A stretch of 64,000 nucleotides of DNA from Arcicella rosea (GTDB lineage: Bacteria; Bacteroidota; Bacteroidia; Cytophagales; Spirosomataceae), in NCBI RefSeq assembly GCF_014204325.1, contig NZ_JACHKT010000004.1, forward strand, positions 163,404-227,403, written 5' to 3'. The translations under genes were made by a program, and so were the position numbers. The first letter of the stretch is position 1. Each line of letters opens with the position of its first letter. Positions 7,616 through 16,898 of the stretch are shown one piece after another. The notes under the pieces were generated by a model that did not search any database, had not been told where the DNA came from, and saw only the letters and a program-made list of their open reading frames with translations.

Positions 7616-10552
7616 TTATTCTAATAAAGCCAAGACATCATCTTTGGTTAAAGACTTTACAAAGCTTTCTTCTGTCGTAATCAATTCATTCGCAAGGCGT
7701 TGTTTACTTTGTTGTAATGCCAAAATCTTTTCTTCAACAGTATTTTTTGTAATGAATTTATAAGTAAATACCGTATTTACTTGCCCGATTCTATGTGCTC
7801 TGTCGATGGCTTGTGCCTCAATCGCAGGATTCCACCAAGGATCTAAAATAAAGACATAATCGGCAGCAGTAAGATTGAGTCCCAAACCTCCAGCTTTTAA
7901 AGAAATCAAGAAAATTTGAATATCTTCATTTTGTTGAAATTTCTCTACTTGTGCCTGACGGTCGTGCGTACTTCCATCCAAATACGCATAAGGACGAGCT
8001 TCTTTGTCGAGGCGTTCTCTGAAAAGGTCAAGATGTTTTACAAATTGACTAAAAATCAACACCTTATGTCCTTTTCCTAAAATAGATTCTAATTTATCCA
8101 TCACGTCTTCCAACTTTCCAGAATCTCCTTCATACTCAGGGTCAACCATTCTTGGATGATTCGCCAATTGTCTCAGTTTGGTTAAACCTTGTAGCACAAT
8201 CATTTGCGACATCGCCATTCCTTGCTCGTCGATATGTGCTAGAATCAAGTTTCTAAAATACGATTTCGCTTCTTCGTACTCCTTTTCTTGTTGTTCCGAC
8301 ATTTGTGCATAATGAACACTCTCTATTTTCGGCGGTAATTCTGTGGCTACTTGCGATTTATGTCTTCGCAGCATAAAAGGTTTGATGATTGAATACAATC
8401 GGTGAATTTTTGAATCATCTCCCTTTTTTTCAATCGGAACTTGAAATTCATTTCTGAAAAAGTGTTGAGTTCCCAACAATCCCGGATTAATGAAAGTCAT
8501 TTGCGACCATAAATCCATCGTACTATTTTCAAGTGGCGTTCCAGTAAGCACCAAACGATTGCGAGAATTCAATTGCATTACCGCTTTAGTGATGTAAGAA
8601 GAAGGATTTTTTATCGCTTGCGATTCGTCCAAAATCACATAATTGAAACGGTAATTTTTCAGTAAATCAATATCAATTCTGATTATGCCGTAAGTTGTCA
8701 ATACAACATCATAATTATCGAATACTTCAATATTTTTATCTCGATAAGTACCTGTGTAAGTTAATATTTTTAGTTCAGGGGTGAATTTACGGGCTTCCAT
8801 TTCCCAATTATAAATCAAGGAAGTAGGCAAAATCAATAAGCTTGGTTGGGCTATTTTTTGCTCTTTTTGCGATTGTAATAACGTTAAAGTTTGAACGGTT
8901 TTTCCTAAACCCATATCATCTGCCAAGCAACCACCAAAATGATAATCGTTCAAAAAACGCATCCAATCGTAGCCCGCTTTTTGATATGGACGCAAACTTC
9001 CTTTGAAACCTTTGGGCAAATCATAAGCATGGATTTCATCGAAATCTCTCAGTTTTTCTAATTTTCTACTCAGTACAGCTGTCGCTAATGATTCACTCTG
9101 TAAATCTTGCACCAAAGAAAGGTGGTGTTTTTTCAGGATAAAGCCATCTCTTTCAGTATGATGTTCGATAAAGGCGAATAATTCTGAATATTGAGTAAAC
9201 CAAACTTCTGGAATTACGGCAATTTCTCCGTTGGGCAAAGTAAATTCTTTCTTTTTCTGTAAAATTAAATTACGAAGTTTCAGAAAAGGAATTTCAAAAT
9301 CTCCAAAATGAACAATGGCATTGATATCGAACCAATCGTTACCTTCTGTAATATTTACTTCGATGTTTGAATAACCCAAGAAGTACTTTTTACCATCGTC
9401 TTCTACGCTTTGTTCTATGGCAAAACCTGCTTCGGTTAAGGCATGATAGTTCTTCTGAATCCAAGCAAAAGCTTCACTTTTTGGTAAAACCATTTTACCA
9501 TTTTTAAGCGACAAGCCCAAGGTATCAAGCATAGCTAAAGTAGATTTTTCGAAGGTCAAATCTCTTCTTACTTTATGGAAAACGTAGTCATCGCCTTTTT
9601 TTTCCATGCTGACATTTACTTCGGTTGAAAAACTGTCAAACTTAAAAGCATATTCGCCATACTGAAAAGCCAAGCTTATCGACAATTCTAAATCATCATC
9701 TTTCTGATTATCAATATCATCAGCATCCGCCATTACAGGTTGGAGGCTTTTATCCGTAGCAAGATTCAGCATTGGAATACCAGAATATGCTTCTGAACGA
9801 ATTTCAAAACCCTTTGCATAAACATCAAACATGGTAATGATAGACGAAACAAATTTTCGGTAATAATCTTCCTCAATCGTTTTAGGAATCACGATAAAAC
9901 GCTTTTGTAAGAAAGGACGAAGTTTCTTGCCATCTACTTCTTTGGCAAAATGGTAAAGCTTATTTTCGATGATAATCCAAGCGGGTTCATCGCAAACGAT
10001 AAAGGCATTTTTATATTGAAAATCCACTTTAGATCCCGCATATTTAATCGTCGGAAAATAATGTGTATTATCGATGTTTCTCATAAAATGAAAAAGTACG
10101 GTCGCTTTTTCGGGTAATACTTCCACTTGTTGCCAAATCGGATTACCATCACTGCCCATGATGAACAGTTTTTTCCCAAGCAACAAAGGCAACATTTCGG
10201 CTTTTACTTTTTCTACATAAGTAGCAATCATTTCTTGTAAAGCTTTTTCCCCTTTTTGTGGGTCATATACTTTCAAGAAAAAATCGACAACTGAACGTTT
10301 TTTTAAGCCTACAAATTTTTTGTAAATATTTTCTGACTGAAGAGAATTAATCAGTTTTACGAGTTGCAAATCGTTTTTATCTAAACCATGTGCAAACTCA
10401 TTGATATTTTTTATTGATACGTTCTGATTCAATAAAGTAAGTTCTTCTTTGTCGTCGAGTTGAACAACAAAAGCTTCAAAGAGATATCCGAGGTACTCAT
10501 GACTAAGTACCGAATAGATAATTTGAAATGGCTGAGAAGTAGAAACTTTCAT
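7616..10552 (-). CDS. SNF2-family DEAD/DEAH-box helicase
   Basis: A 978-residue Swi2/Snf2-type ATPase. The N-terminal 500 residues are divergent and probably form an accessory/nucleic-acid contact domain. The motor begins at GSLRPYQKAGYDWM (about 519) and has Walker A DDMGLGKT (K551), motif II DESQ (642-645), motif III LTGTPLENS, and the C-terminal lobe with IFSQFVKHLDLFRERL and motif VI QAIDRAHRIGQ. Motif II is DESQ rather than DEAH, as in several bacterial SNF2 proteins. The family uses ATP to translocate on duplex DNA and remodel protein-DNA complexes; the bacterial role is not settled. It is convergent with the small membrane-protein gene with a 2-bp gap. Confidence 0.93.
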   Translation of the reverse strand: MKVSTSQPFQIIYSVLSHEYLGYLFEAFVVQLDDKEELTLLNQNVSIKNINEFAHGLDKNDLQLVKLINSLQSENIYKKFVGLKKRSVVDFFLKVYDPQKGEKALQEMIATYVEKVKAEMLPLLLGKKLFIMGSDGNPIWQQVEVLPEKATVLFHFMRNIDNTHYFPTIKYAGSKVDFQYKNAFIVCDEPAWIIIENKLYHFAKEVDGKKLRPFLQKRFIVIPKTIEEDYYRKFVSSIITMFDVYAKGFEIRSEAYSGIPMLNLATDKSLQPVMADADDIDNQKDDDLELSISLAFQYGEYAFKFDSFSTEVNVSMEKKGDDYVFHKVRRDLTFEKSTLAMLDTLGLSLKNGKMVLPKSEAFAWIQKNYHALTEAGFAIEQSVEDDGKKYFLGYSNIEVNITEGNDWFDINAIVHFGDFEIPFLKLRNLILQKKKEFTLPNGEIAVIPEVWFTQYSELFAFIEHHTERDGFILKKHHLSLVQDLQSESLATAVLSRKLEKLRDFDEIHAYDLPKGFKGSLRPYQKAGYDWMRFLNDYHFGGCLADDMGLGKTVQTLTLLQSQKEQKIAQPSLLILPTSLIYNWEMEARKFTPELKILTYTGTYRDKNIEVFDNYDVVLTTYGIIRIDIDLLKNYRFNYVILDESQAIKNPSSYITKAVMQLNSRNRLVLTGTPLENSTMDLWSQMTFINPGLLGTQHFFRNEFQVPIEKKGDDSKIHRLYSIIKPFMLRRHKSQVATELPPKIESVHYAQMSEQQEKEYEEAKSYFRNLILAHIDEQGMAMSQMIVLQGLTKLRQLANHPRMVDPEYEGDSGKLEDVMDKLESILGKGHKVLIFSQFVKHLDLFRERLDKEARPYAYLDGSTHDRQAQVEKFQQNEDIQIFLISLKAGGLGLNLTAADYVFILDPWWNPAIEAQAIDRAHRIGQVNTVFTYKFITKNTVEEKILALQQSKQRLANELITTEESFVKSLTKDDVLALLE

Positions 10553-10735
10553 GATATGTTAAATAGATTCAATGTTTTGAAATACAGTAGAGGTAATGAA
10601 TTTTTAACGGTGAAATTGCTGTACAGAGCGAGAAATACTTTTATTTGATTAATTATGAATTTTAAATATAGGCAAATATGATGAGACTTCCCAAATAATT
10701 CATCACAAATTTGGGAGAATCGGCATTAAAAAACA
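10553..10735. other. Intergenic region upstream of the SNF2 helicase gene
   Basis: This AT-rich stretch separates the helicase start from the repeat element at 10736. I found no TAnnTTTG box close to the helicase start, and no convincing ORF. A 62-codon frame on the plus strand overlaps the helicase start and looks like a shadow. Confidence 0.5.
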
Positions 10736-10977
10736 AAACATGAGTCATCCCGAATTTTCTCACAAAAAAGTCAATTTTAAAAGATTTCAATGTTTTTTGT
10801 ATTTATTCTCGTCCTTACTTTTTGCCTTGATGCAAAAAGTAACAAAAAAATCAAGAATTCCTAAACTCGCTTCGCTCAAACAGTAGGAATTCGTTGTCCA
10901 TCAATCATAAAAAAGCGGTCGAAATTAGTTTTTCGACCGCTTTTTTATGATTTTAAAATTCGGGATGACTCATGTTT
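10736..10977 (+). mobile_element. MITE-like inverted-repeat element, copy 1 (intact)
   Basis: The 242-bp element is bounded by perfect 23-bp terminal inverted repeats (10736-10758 and 10955-10977, starting AAACATGAGTCATCCCG). Inside are three hairpins: ACTTTTTGC/GCAAAAAGT (10817-10840), GAATTCCTA/TAGGAATTC (10855-10892), and a 22-bp perfect stem containing AAAAAAGCGGTCGAAA (10903-10952, 6-nt loop). It encodes no protein. Copies lie at 41592-41829 and, inverted and decayed, at 63786-63942. No clear target-site duplication is visible. The long stem flanked by A/T runs would also terminate transcription from both sides (SNF2 upstream region and TPR gene). Confidence 0.8.
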
Positions 10978-11020
10978 GTATTGTGGTAAATCTATGAAAG
11001 ATTTTATCATGATTGAATCA

Positions 11021-12259
11021 CTACTTTTTCTTTCTTCTTGCTTTTTTTGCTTCAGCTAAAAGTTTTTTTGCTTCTTCTCTTTGCGAAGATTTTCGTTCAG
11101 AATCTTCAATTACTTGTTTGAAGTATTCAATCGCTTTGTCATAATCCTGTTCTTGCGAAGCAATTTTTCCTAAAGCAATCATTGATGACCAGTAATAACC
11201 TGAATTGGTAGAGCCAGTTTGTTTGGCAAAATCTATCGTTTTTTGATAATAAGCTCTTGCTTCTTTGGCATCTCTATCATAATTCATGGCATAATAACCC
11301 AAAATATATGCAGCATATCGACCACTTACGCCTTCATAACCGGGATAATGTTCCTCTATTTTTTGAAGGATACTTTTGGCAATCGTTTTTGCTTCGGTTA
11401 CTCTACCCGCTACAAAAGCACTTCTTGCATAAAATCTTTGAAAGAACGGATTGTCAGGATAAGTTTCATAAGTGTATTTCGACAAATTCAAGGCTTTTTC
11501 GTTCATGTTTTCCATGCCATAAATCTGTAATAAAAAGTAACGTGCTTCTGTACGTGTATAAAAAGCATTATAACTTACTTTTTCTAACTGACTGATTCCT
11601 TTGGGTTTATCACCTTTTGGAAATAACCAAAGTACTGGGCGAAGCATGGCATAATTTTCTTTTACATAATGAAAATAGTAATTATAAAGTCCGTCACCAA
11701 ACATCAATTCTGGACTAAAATCCGAAAAACTTCTTGAACGGTCGAGATACTTCAACGCATTTTTGGCGGCAAAAGTAGCTTTCGTCCAATGTTTTCTTTC
11801 AGAATGTAAACGTCCTTTAAAAGCATAAGCAGCCGCCATAAAGAAAGCCGCTTCTGGGTTTTCAGAATCATCCCAAATTTTTTCTGCCTTTTCAATACTC
11901 TTGTCCATGTAATCAATACAACGTTCGTCGTAAATTACATTTTCGGTATTAGGTACAATTTTCCACCACTCCATCAAACCCAATAAAAATTCAGGAAGTG
12001 GATGTTCTGGATATTTTACTTTCAAATAATTGAATTCACGTTCGGCTTCATAAAACTTAAAATTATACATGTGATTGATTGCCTGCGTAGCTTCAATCTG
12101 CACTTCAGCCGTTAGCAAAAGCATTCCTTTTGAACGTTCCTGTTCTGCTTTTTCGGTGTCCTTCCACCATTGTGCATTGGCGATTTGCTGTTGTGAAAAC
12201 ATCAAAAAACACAAGAGGAATACTTTTATATAAATCGAGGAATCAAATATTTTTTTCAT
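11021..12259 (-). CDS. Secreted/periplasmic TPR-repeat protein
   Basis: The 412-residue product begins with a signal peptide (KVFLLCFLMFSQQQIANAQ, cleavage after NAQ). It then consists largely of helical repeats of the TPR kind, for example AINHMYNFKFYEAEREFNYLK, AAFFMAAAYAFKGRL and ALGKIASQEQDYDKAIEYFK. The C terminus is very basic (AKKARRKKK). TPR proteins are scaffolds and no enzymatic motif is seen. It is monocistronic, with the repeat element at its 3' side acting as a likely terminator. Function unknown. Confidence 0.8.
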   Translation of the reverse strand: MKKIFDSSIYIKVFLLCFLMFSQQQIANAQWWKDTEKAEQERSKGMLLLTAEVQIEATQAINHMYNFKFYEAEREFNYLKVKYPEHPLPEFLLGLMEWWKIVPNTENVIYDERCIDYMDKSIEKAEKIWDDSENPEAAFFMAAAYAFKGRLHSERKHWTKATFAAKNALKYLDRSRSFSDFSPELMFGDGLYNYYFHYVKENYAMLRPVLWLFPKGDKPKGISQLEKVSYNAFYTRTEARYFLLQIYGMENMNEKALNLSKYTYETYPDNPFFQRFYARSAFVAGRVTEAKTIAKSILQKIEEHYPGYEGVSGRYAAYILGYYAMNYDRDAKEARAYYQKTIDFAKQTGSTNSGYYWSSMIALGKIASQEQDYDKAIEYFKQVIEDSERKSSQREEAKKLLAEAKKARRKKK

Positions 12260-12451
12260 GGATGATTGTCTTTTCTGGATGTAAATTTAAGGAAATTTTA
12301 AGTATTGCTCTAACGAATGATACAACGAAAAGCAATCTTAAAAAGTGTTGTGAAGATTTGAGAATATATTTCTTCAAATACTTTCCTCATTTAAAGGATT
12401 TGTCTAAACGTTCGGTTTAGCGTATTTTTACAAATTAGCAACCAAGTATTT

Positions 12452-12991
12452 ATGAAATCCACGATACAAGTACACGACAAACATTTTGAAGTATTTATCG
12501 AACAAAGTGTTTTAGAAAAGCGAATCGCTGCACTCGCTTCATCAATTAATCAAGATTATACTGGGAAAAAACCTTTGTTTTTAGCCATTTTGAATGGTTC
12601 ATTTATGTTTGCTGCCGAATTGATGAAATCAATTACGGTTTCTTGTGAAATTACTTTTCTGAGAGTTTCATCATATCAAGCAACCACATCAACGGGAAAA
12701 GTACATCAAATTTTAGGTTTATCAGAAAGTATCGAAAATCGTGATATTATCATTATTGAAGATATTATTGATACTGGTTTGACGATGATTGAAATCAAAA
12801 AACAATTGCTGGCACAAAATCCAAGCTCTTTGACTATCGCAACGCTTTTTCAGAAACCAGAAGCTTTGAAACAACCCATTGATATTGAATACATTGGATT
12901 CGAGATTGAAAATAAATTTGTGTTGGGTTACGGTTTAGATTACGACGGATTAGGAAGAAATTTAGCAGACTTGTATGTGTTGAGCGAGTAA
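12452..12991 (+). CDS. hpt: Hypoxanthine phosphoribosyltransferase
   Basis: This purine-salvage enzyme transfers phosphoribose from PRPP to hypoxanthine (and guanine) to give IMP (GMP). The 179-residue protein has the HPRT landmarks: LAILNGSFMFAAEL near residue 45, the flexible-loop region SSYQATTSTGKV, and the PRPP-binding acidic motif IIIIEDIIDTGLTM near residue 105. The late DYDGLGRNLADLYVL segment is the conserved metal/base-contact end of the family. Length is typical (175-180). It is monocistronic, with the TPR gene divergent upstream. Confidence 0.93.
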   Translation: MKSTIQVHDKHFEVFIEQSVLEKRIAALASSINQDYTGKKPLFLAILNGSFMFAAELMKSITVSCEITFLRVSSYQATTSTGKVHQILGLSESIENRDIIIIEDIIDTGLTMIEIKKQLLAQNPSSLTIATLFQKPEALKQPIDIEYIGFEIENKFVLGYGLDYDGLGRNLADLYVLSE

Positions 12992-13246
12992 GTTTTTTGT
13001 TTTTTGATTGTATGATTTAGGATAAAATAAAAATTTAACTTCTATTTTCTTAACTATTATTATACATAGTCGAAGAAAAACACGGCGATGTTTTTAAAAA
13101 TAAGCACCTGTATATCAACACTTTAAAATTAAAACTCATCATTCATAATTCATCACTCTTACTTGCTTTGTGTCCATTTAACACAAAAACAGGATTAATA
13201 GACTGAAAACAGCCGACTTAAAGCTAAATATCATACTTTATTTAGT

Positions 13247-13254
13247 TAAATTTG
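13247..13254 (+). promoter_or_regulatory. -7 promoter box (TAAATTTG) of the CBM48-esterase gene
   Basis: TAAATTTG matches TAnnTTTG 22 bp before the ATG at 13277, predicting a leader of about 15-18 nt. No TTG is seen at the normal -33 distance. The 285-bp region between hpt and this gene holds nothing else I can recognise. Confidence 0.45.
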
Positions 13255-13276
13255 CGGTTCGACAAACAACTAAAGA

Positions 13277-14359
13277 ATGAGTAAAAGTGTATTATATTTT
13301 GAACTAACCACCCCCGTTGAAGATAATCGTCCTGTTTATATTTCAGGCAGTTTCAACGAATGGCTTCCCAATAAAGAAGAGTTCCGTTTAAACAAAGTTG
13401 AAGACGGAAAATACATATTGAAGTTACCAGATACTATTAAATTACCAGAAAGCTTTGAATATAAATATACAAAAGGCGGATGGAATCAAGTAGAATTAGA
13501 TGAATTTGGTAAACCGACCGCAAACAGAATTGCCAAAGTAAAAACAGGTGTTTTAAAAGATTTTGTACCACACTGGCGACTAGACGGCGAAAACCTTTCT
13601 GGAAATTTAATGCCAGATATTCGCTTAATTTCTGATGAATTTGAAATTCCTCAGTTTGATAGAAAACGTGCTGTTTATATTTTACTTCCTCATAATTACG
13701 AAACCTCAGAGAAACATTATCCTGTGATTTATTTACAAGATGCCCAAAATTTATTTGGTGGTGGTTCTGAGTTTGGTAATTGGGGCATTGATAAACAATT
13801 AGCTGTTTTAGCAGCTCGTGGTCACGGCGATGTAATTGTCGTTGCGGTAGCACATGGTGGCGAACAACGTTATCAAGAGTATTCTCCTTACAACAACCCA
13901 AAAATGGGAAAAGGTCAAGGACGAAAATATGCTCAGTTTCTCTCAAAAACATTAAAGCCATACATTGATAAAAATTTTAGAACTTTGCCAGAACGAGAAT
14001 TCACAGGTATTGGCGGAAGTTCTTTAGGCGGATTAATCAGTATTTATGCGGGTTTGATGTTTCCAGAAGTATTTGGAAAATTGATGGTATTTTCTCCATC
14101 GCTTTGGGTTTCTCCCAATATTTATTTTGATGCCATTGATTTTATTTCTCATTTACCCACCAATATTTATATTTACGCTGGTGGCGATGAAGGAACAATG
14201 ATGATTCCGAATGTTGAGAAACTGAAACAAACATTTCAAAGACAAGGCATTAGAAAAACGGAAATCAATCTTTCTTATGAACCAGAAGGAATGCACAACG
14301 AAGACCAATGGGGCAAAGAATTTCCTAAAGCGATAGAATGGTTATTTTTTAATCAGTAA
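13277..14359 (+). CDS. Esterase-D-type alpha/beta hydrolase with N-terminal CBM48-like domain
   Basis: Residues 1-95 form an immunoglobulin-like starch-binding/AMPK-type domain (VYISGSFNEWLPN, then FEYKYTKGGWNQVE), as found in CBM48 proteins. Residues about 125-360 form a putative esterase (PF00756 type): RAVYILLPHNYE, the nucleophile elbow GIGGSSLGG with S249, and a late histidine in EPEGMHNEDQW. There is no signal peptide, so it is probably cytoplasmic. The family hydrolyses carboxyl esters, including siderophore and sugar esters. The carbohydrate-binding module suggests a sugar ester substrate, but this is inference. Confidence 0.85.
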   Translation: MSKSVLYFELTTPVEDNRPVYISGSFNEWLPNKEEFRLNKVEDGKYILKLPDTIKLPESFEYKYTKGGWNQVELDEFGKPTANRIAKVKTGVLKDFVPHWRLDGENLSGNLMPDIRLISDEFEIPQFDRKRAVYILLPHNYETSEKHYPVIYLQDAQNLFGGGSEFGNWGIDKQLAVLAARGHGDVIVVAVAHGGEQRYQEYSPYNNPKMGKGQGRKYAQFLSKTLKPYIDKNFRTLPEREFTGIGGSSLGGLISIYAGLMFPEVFGKLMVFSPSLWVSPNIYFDAIDFISHLPTNIYIYAGGDEGTMMIPNVEKLKQTFQRQGIRKTEINLSYEPEGMHNEDQWGKEFPKAIEWLFFNQ

Positions 14360-14379
14360 ACGTTATTAGTTAAAATTGT

Positions 14380-14530
14380 TTTTAATGACATGTGTGTAGG
14401 CACGCAAGGGACTTTTTTTTCCAGAAAAGTCTTACTCCTGTGCTTGGTAATATCTACTATCCAAGCAATCTGGCGTTCGCTTTCAAGCGTGGCAATTTGC
14501 GTTTTTTCCTTTAATAGCTTACAACTATTT
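14380..14530. other. Hairpin-rich intergenic stretch
   Basis: Several short hairpins follow one another in this 294-bp gap: GACTTTT/AAAAGTC around 14410-14432, CTTGG/CCAAG around 14442-14466, and CGCTT/AAGCG around 14478-14489. No open frame of note is present, apart from a 27-codon frame at 14534 that I do not believe. It could be a structured RNA, a decayed repeat or chance. Confidence 0.3.
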
Positions 14531-14653
14531 GTATGTTATTTGTGTCTAGGCTTTTGATAGTCACATTAAGAATAGAATCATTTACTTTTGGGTATATTGA
14601 TTCCATTATATGTTGACGTCAGTTATACTTAGAATCATAAATCTTAGGAAAAT

Positions 14654-15106
14654 ATGAAAAATAAATTGATAATCAGCATTATTTATCTCGCCTGTATTTT
14701 ATGCTCGTGCAGCAATACTGATGTCATTGGCATAGCAGAAACTTCCATTATCATACAAGAAGGTGAACAAAAAATAATTACTATAGATGGAGATAGTTTA
14801 TCAGTTACACTTATTTCTGTTAAACCTGTATTTTCTGAAGGTGAGTATTCTGATCAAGGTGGTAGATTTATTACTGTCTATGATGCTTCGGTAAAATTCG
14901 ATGACAAAACTATAGACTTTAGAACTACAAGCGAGATAAACGATAAGCAAAATAACATTGTTAAAGACTGGAATCGTCTGGAGAAAACAGTTGATGGAAT
15001 TAAAACTTATAAATCTCATCGAATTGGGGTTGCTGATTTATATCCAGAAAATGGGAGAGGTTCGCTAAATCCTGGTAAGCATATAATGAAATTATTAATT
15101 AGATAA
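14654..15106 (+). CDS. Small lipoprotein of unknown function
   Basis: The 150-residue product starts with a lipoprotein-type signal (MKNKLIISIIYLACILCSCS, likely lipid-modified cysteine C19). The mature part is short, acidic and beta-rich (SIIIQEGEQKIITIDGDSLSVTLISVKPVF) with the motif DLYPENGRGSLNPGKHIMKL near the end. I recognise no family. It lies between the esterase gene and glpD and is followed by a strong terminator, so it is probably its own transcription unit. Confidence 0.7.
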   Translation: MKNKLIISIIYLACILCSCSNTDVIGIAETSIIIQEGEQKIITIDGDSLSVTLISVKPVFSEGEYSDQGGRFITVYDASVKFDDKTIDFRTTSEINDKQNNIVKDWNRLEKTVDGIKTYKSHRIGVADLYPENGRGSLNPGKHIMKLLIR

Positions 15107-15140
15107 TGACTTAACATTTGAATTGATTTAACAACTTTAT

Positions 15141-15188
15141 AAAAGGCTCATTTATTTACAATTTTGTAAGTAGATGAGCCTTTTTTTT
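15141..15188 (+). terminator. Rho-independent terminator
   Basis: Outer stem AAAAGGCTCAT/ATGAGCCTTTT, with an inner TTTACA/TGTAAG extension, is followed by an eight-T run, about 35 bp after the lipoprotein stop. Confidence 0.88.
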
Positions 15189-15274
15189 GTTTTTATACTT
15201 TAGTTTTCTCTCAAAAGGATGATACTTCAATAAAGCATTTTTTTTCGTTGAATATCTTATATTTTTGATAATCT

Positions 15275-15302
15275 TTGACATTGGCAATTATTGGTATATT
15301 TG
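15275..15302 (+). promoter_or_regulatory. glpD promoter (TTG-n17-TATATTTG), start-deciding
   Basis: A -33 TTG (15275-15277), a 17-bp spacer and the -7 box TATATTTG (15295-15302) make up a full Bacteroidota-type promoter. The transcript would begin near 15307, downstream of the ATG at 15265 but upstream of the ATG at 15328, so the latter is the glpD start. Confidence 0.65.
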
Positions 15303-15327
15303 TAAATCATCAGGTAATAATTCCATT

Positions 15328-16893
15328 ATGAATCGTAAAGAACAGTTAAGAAAAATTTCGACTATAGCACAATTTGATTTATGTATTATCGGTGGAGGGG
15401 CAACTGGTGCAGGCATTGCGTTGGATGCAAGCCTCAGAGGTTTGAAAGTACTATTAATTGATAAATATGACTTTGCTGGACAAACCACTTCAAAGTCCAC
15501 CAAGTTGATTCATGGAGGCGTTCGTTACTTGGAACAAGCAGTAAAAAAACTGGATTGGGAGCAGTACAAAATGGTGCAAAAAAGTTTACACGAAAGAGAC
15601 ACCTTGATAAAAAATGCACCACATCTTACTCGTCCCTTGGCTTTGTTAACGCCTTGTTACTCTTGGATAGAAGGAATTTATTTGACTATCGGACTAAAAC
15701 TTTATGAATGGATTGCAGGAAATCATGGCATTGGAGCAAGCAAATGGTTATCTAGAAAAGAAGCTTTAAAAACAATTCCTGAGTTAAAAAAGGAACATCT
15801 TACTTCGGCAGTTTTGTATTACGATGGGCAACTCGACGACGCTCGTTACTGTTTGGCAATACTTCAAAAAGCAGAAACTTTAGGTGCAACAATCTTAAAT
15901 TATGCCGAAGCCATTCGATTTGAAAAAGATAGTCAAGGAAAATTAACGACACTTCATATCAATGATACTTTGAATGAGAATACTTTCTTGGTTCAATCTA
16001 AAGTATTTATCAATGCTACTGGCCCATTTGCAGACCATGTTCGTAAAATGGCAAACCCAAAACTAAAACCAAGAATGAAAGTAAGTCGTGGAGCACATAT
16101 TGTTCTCCCTGCTTCTTTAATGAAGAATGAAACCGCTATTTTAGTCCCAAAAACGGATGATGGACGAGTACTCTTTATCATTCCTTGGCAAGACCATCTT
16201 TTGGTAGGAACAACTGATGAAGAAGACAAACTTTCTGAAAATCCAGCTTTAGAGCAATATGAAATCCCTTATTTACTGAGTTATGTAAATCGTTATCTGG
16301 AAAAAGAAGTAAATCCAGCAGAAATAACCAGCGGTTTTGCAGGACAAAGACCTTTACTTGGAAAAGCAGAAAAAGGTTCTGATACCAAATCTCTGGTTCG
16401 TGACCATGAAGTAGAAATTGATAAAAATAGTCAATTAGTAAGTATCATGGGCGGGAAATGGACAACTTACCGATTGATGGCAAAAGACACCATCGACCAA
16501 ATTTATGAGCATCTTTGGCAACAAATACCTGCGGATTGTACTTCGGAACATCAACTATTGCATGGTGCAGAAGGTTATCGTTTTGATGATTGGGAAAAGC
16601 TTTCAGCACAATATCAAGTACCTTCGGAGGTTGCACAGCATTTAATGAAAAAATATGGTTCATTCGCCGAAAAAGTATTAAAACTAACCGACAATCAACC
16701 TGAATTAAAAGCATTGATTCATCCAAATCATCCATTCATTAAAGCAGAAATTGTTTATACAATTCAAGAAGAAATGGCAATGACCAGTAAAGACATTTTG
16801 GAAAGAAGATTAGGCTTGGCGTTGAGAGATGCGAAAGTGGCGAAAGAATCGGAGGAAATGGTGGAAAGTTTTTTAGTACAATTTAGTAGATAA
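15328..16893 (+). CDS. glpD: Glycerol-3-phosphate dehydrogenase (FAD-dependent)
   Basis: The enzyme oxidises sn-glycerol-3-phosphate to dihydroxyacetone phosphate and passes electrons to the quinone pool at the membrane. The FAD-binding fold opens with DLCIIGGGATGAGIALDASL, and the family signature STKLIHGGVRYLEQA follows. A later TSGFAGQRPLLGK block and the C-terminal DAO_C helical domain are present. From ATG 15328 (MNRKEQLRKISTIAQF) the protein is 521 residues, normal for GlpD. A longer frame from 15265 is rejected because the promoter lies inside it. The partner kinase glpK is 13 kb away, so the two are not an operon. Confidence 0.93.
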   Translation: MNRKEQLRKISTIAQFDLCIIGGGATGAGIALDASLRGLKVLLIDKYDFAGQTTSKSTKLIHGGVRYLEQAVKKLDWEQYKMVQKSLHERDTLIKNAPHLTRPLALLTPCYSWIEGIYLTIGLKLYEWIAGNHGIGASKWLSRKEALKTIPELKKEHLTSAVLYYDGQLDDARYCLAILQKAETLGATILNYAEAIRFEKDSQGKLTTLHINDTLNENTFLVQSKVFINATGPFADHVRKMANPKLKPRMKVSRGAHIVLPASLMKNETAILVPKTDDGRVLFIIPWQDHLLVGTTDEEDKLSENPALEQYEIPYLLSYVNRYLEKEVNPAEITSGFAGQRPLLGKAEKGSDTKSLVRDHEVEIDKNSQLVSIMGGKWTTYRLMAKDTIDQIYEHLWQQIPADCTSEHQLLHGAEGYRFDDWEKLSAQYQVPSEVAQHLMKKYGSFAEKVLKLTDNQPELKALIHPNHPFIKAEIVYTIQEEMAMTSKDILERRLGLALRDAKVAKESEEMVESFLVQFSR

Positions 16894-16898
16894 GTGGC

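Noticed and set aside
10460..10648. 62-codon ORF overlapping the start of the SNF2 gene
   Set aside because: Mostly antisense to the helicase start, arginine/asparagine-rich and without a signal or domain; more likely chance.
13437..13961. 174-codon antisense ORF in the esterase gene
   Set aside because: Long but antisense to a complete hydrolase with an intact catalytic motif, and it has low-complexity leucine/glutamine content typical of a shadow.
14534..14617. 27-codon ORF (MLFVSRLLIVTLRIESF...) before the small lipoprotein gene
   Set aside because: Too short, no promoter or start support, and it lies in a hairpin-rich gap.
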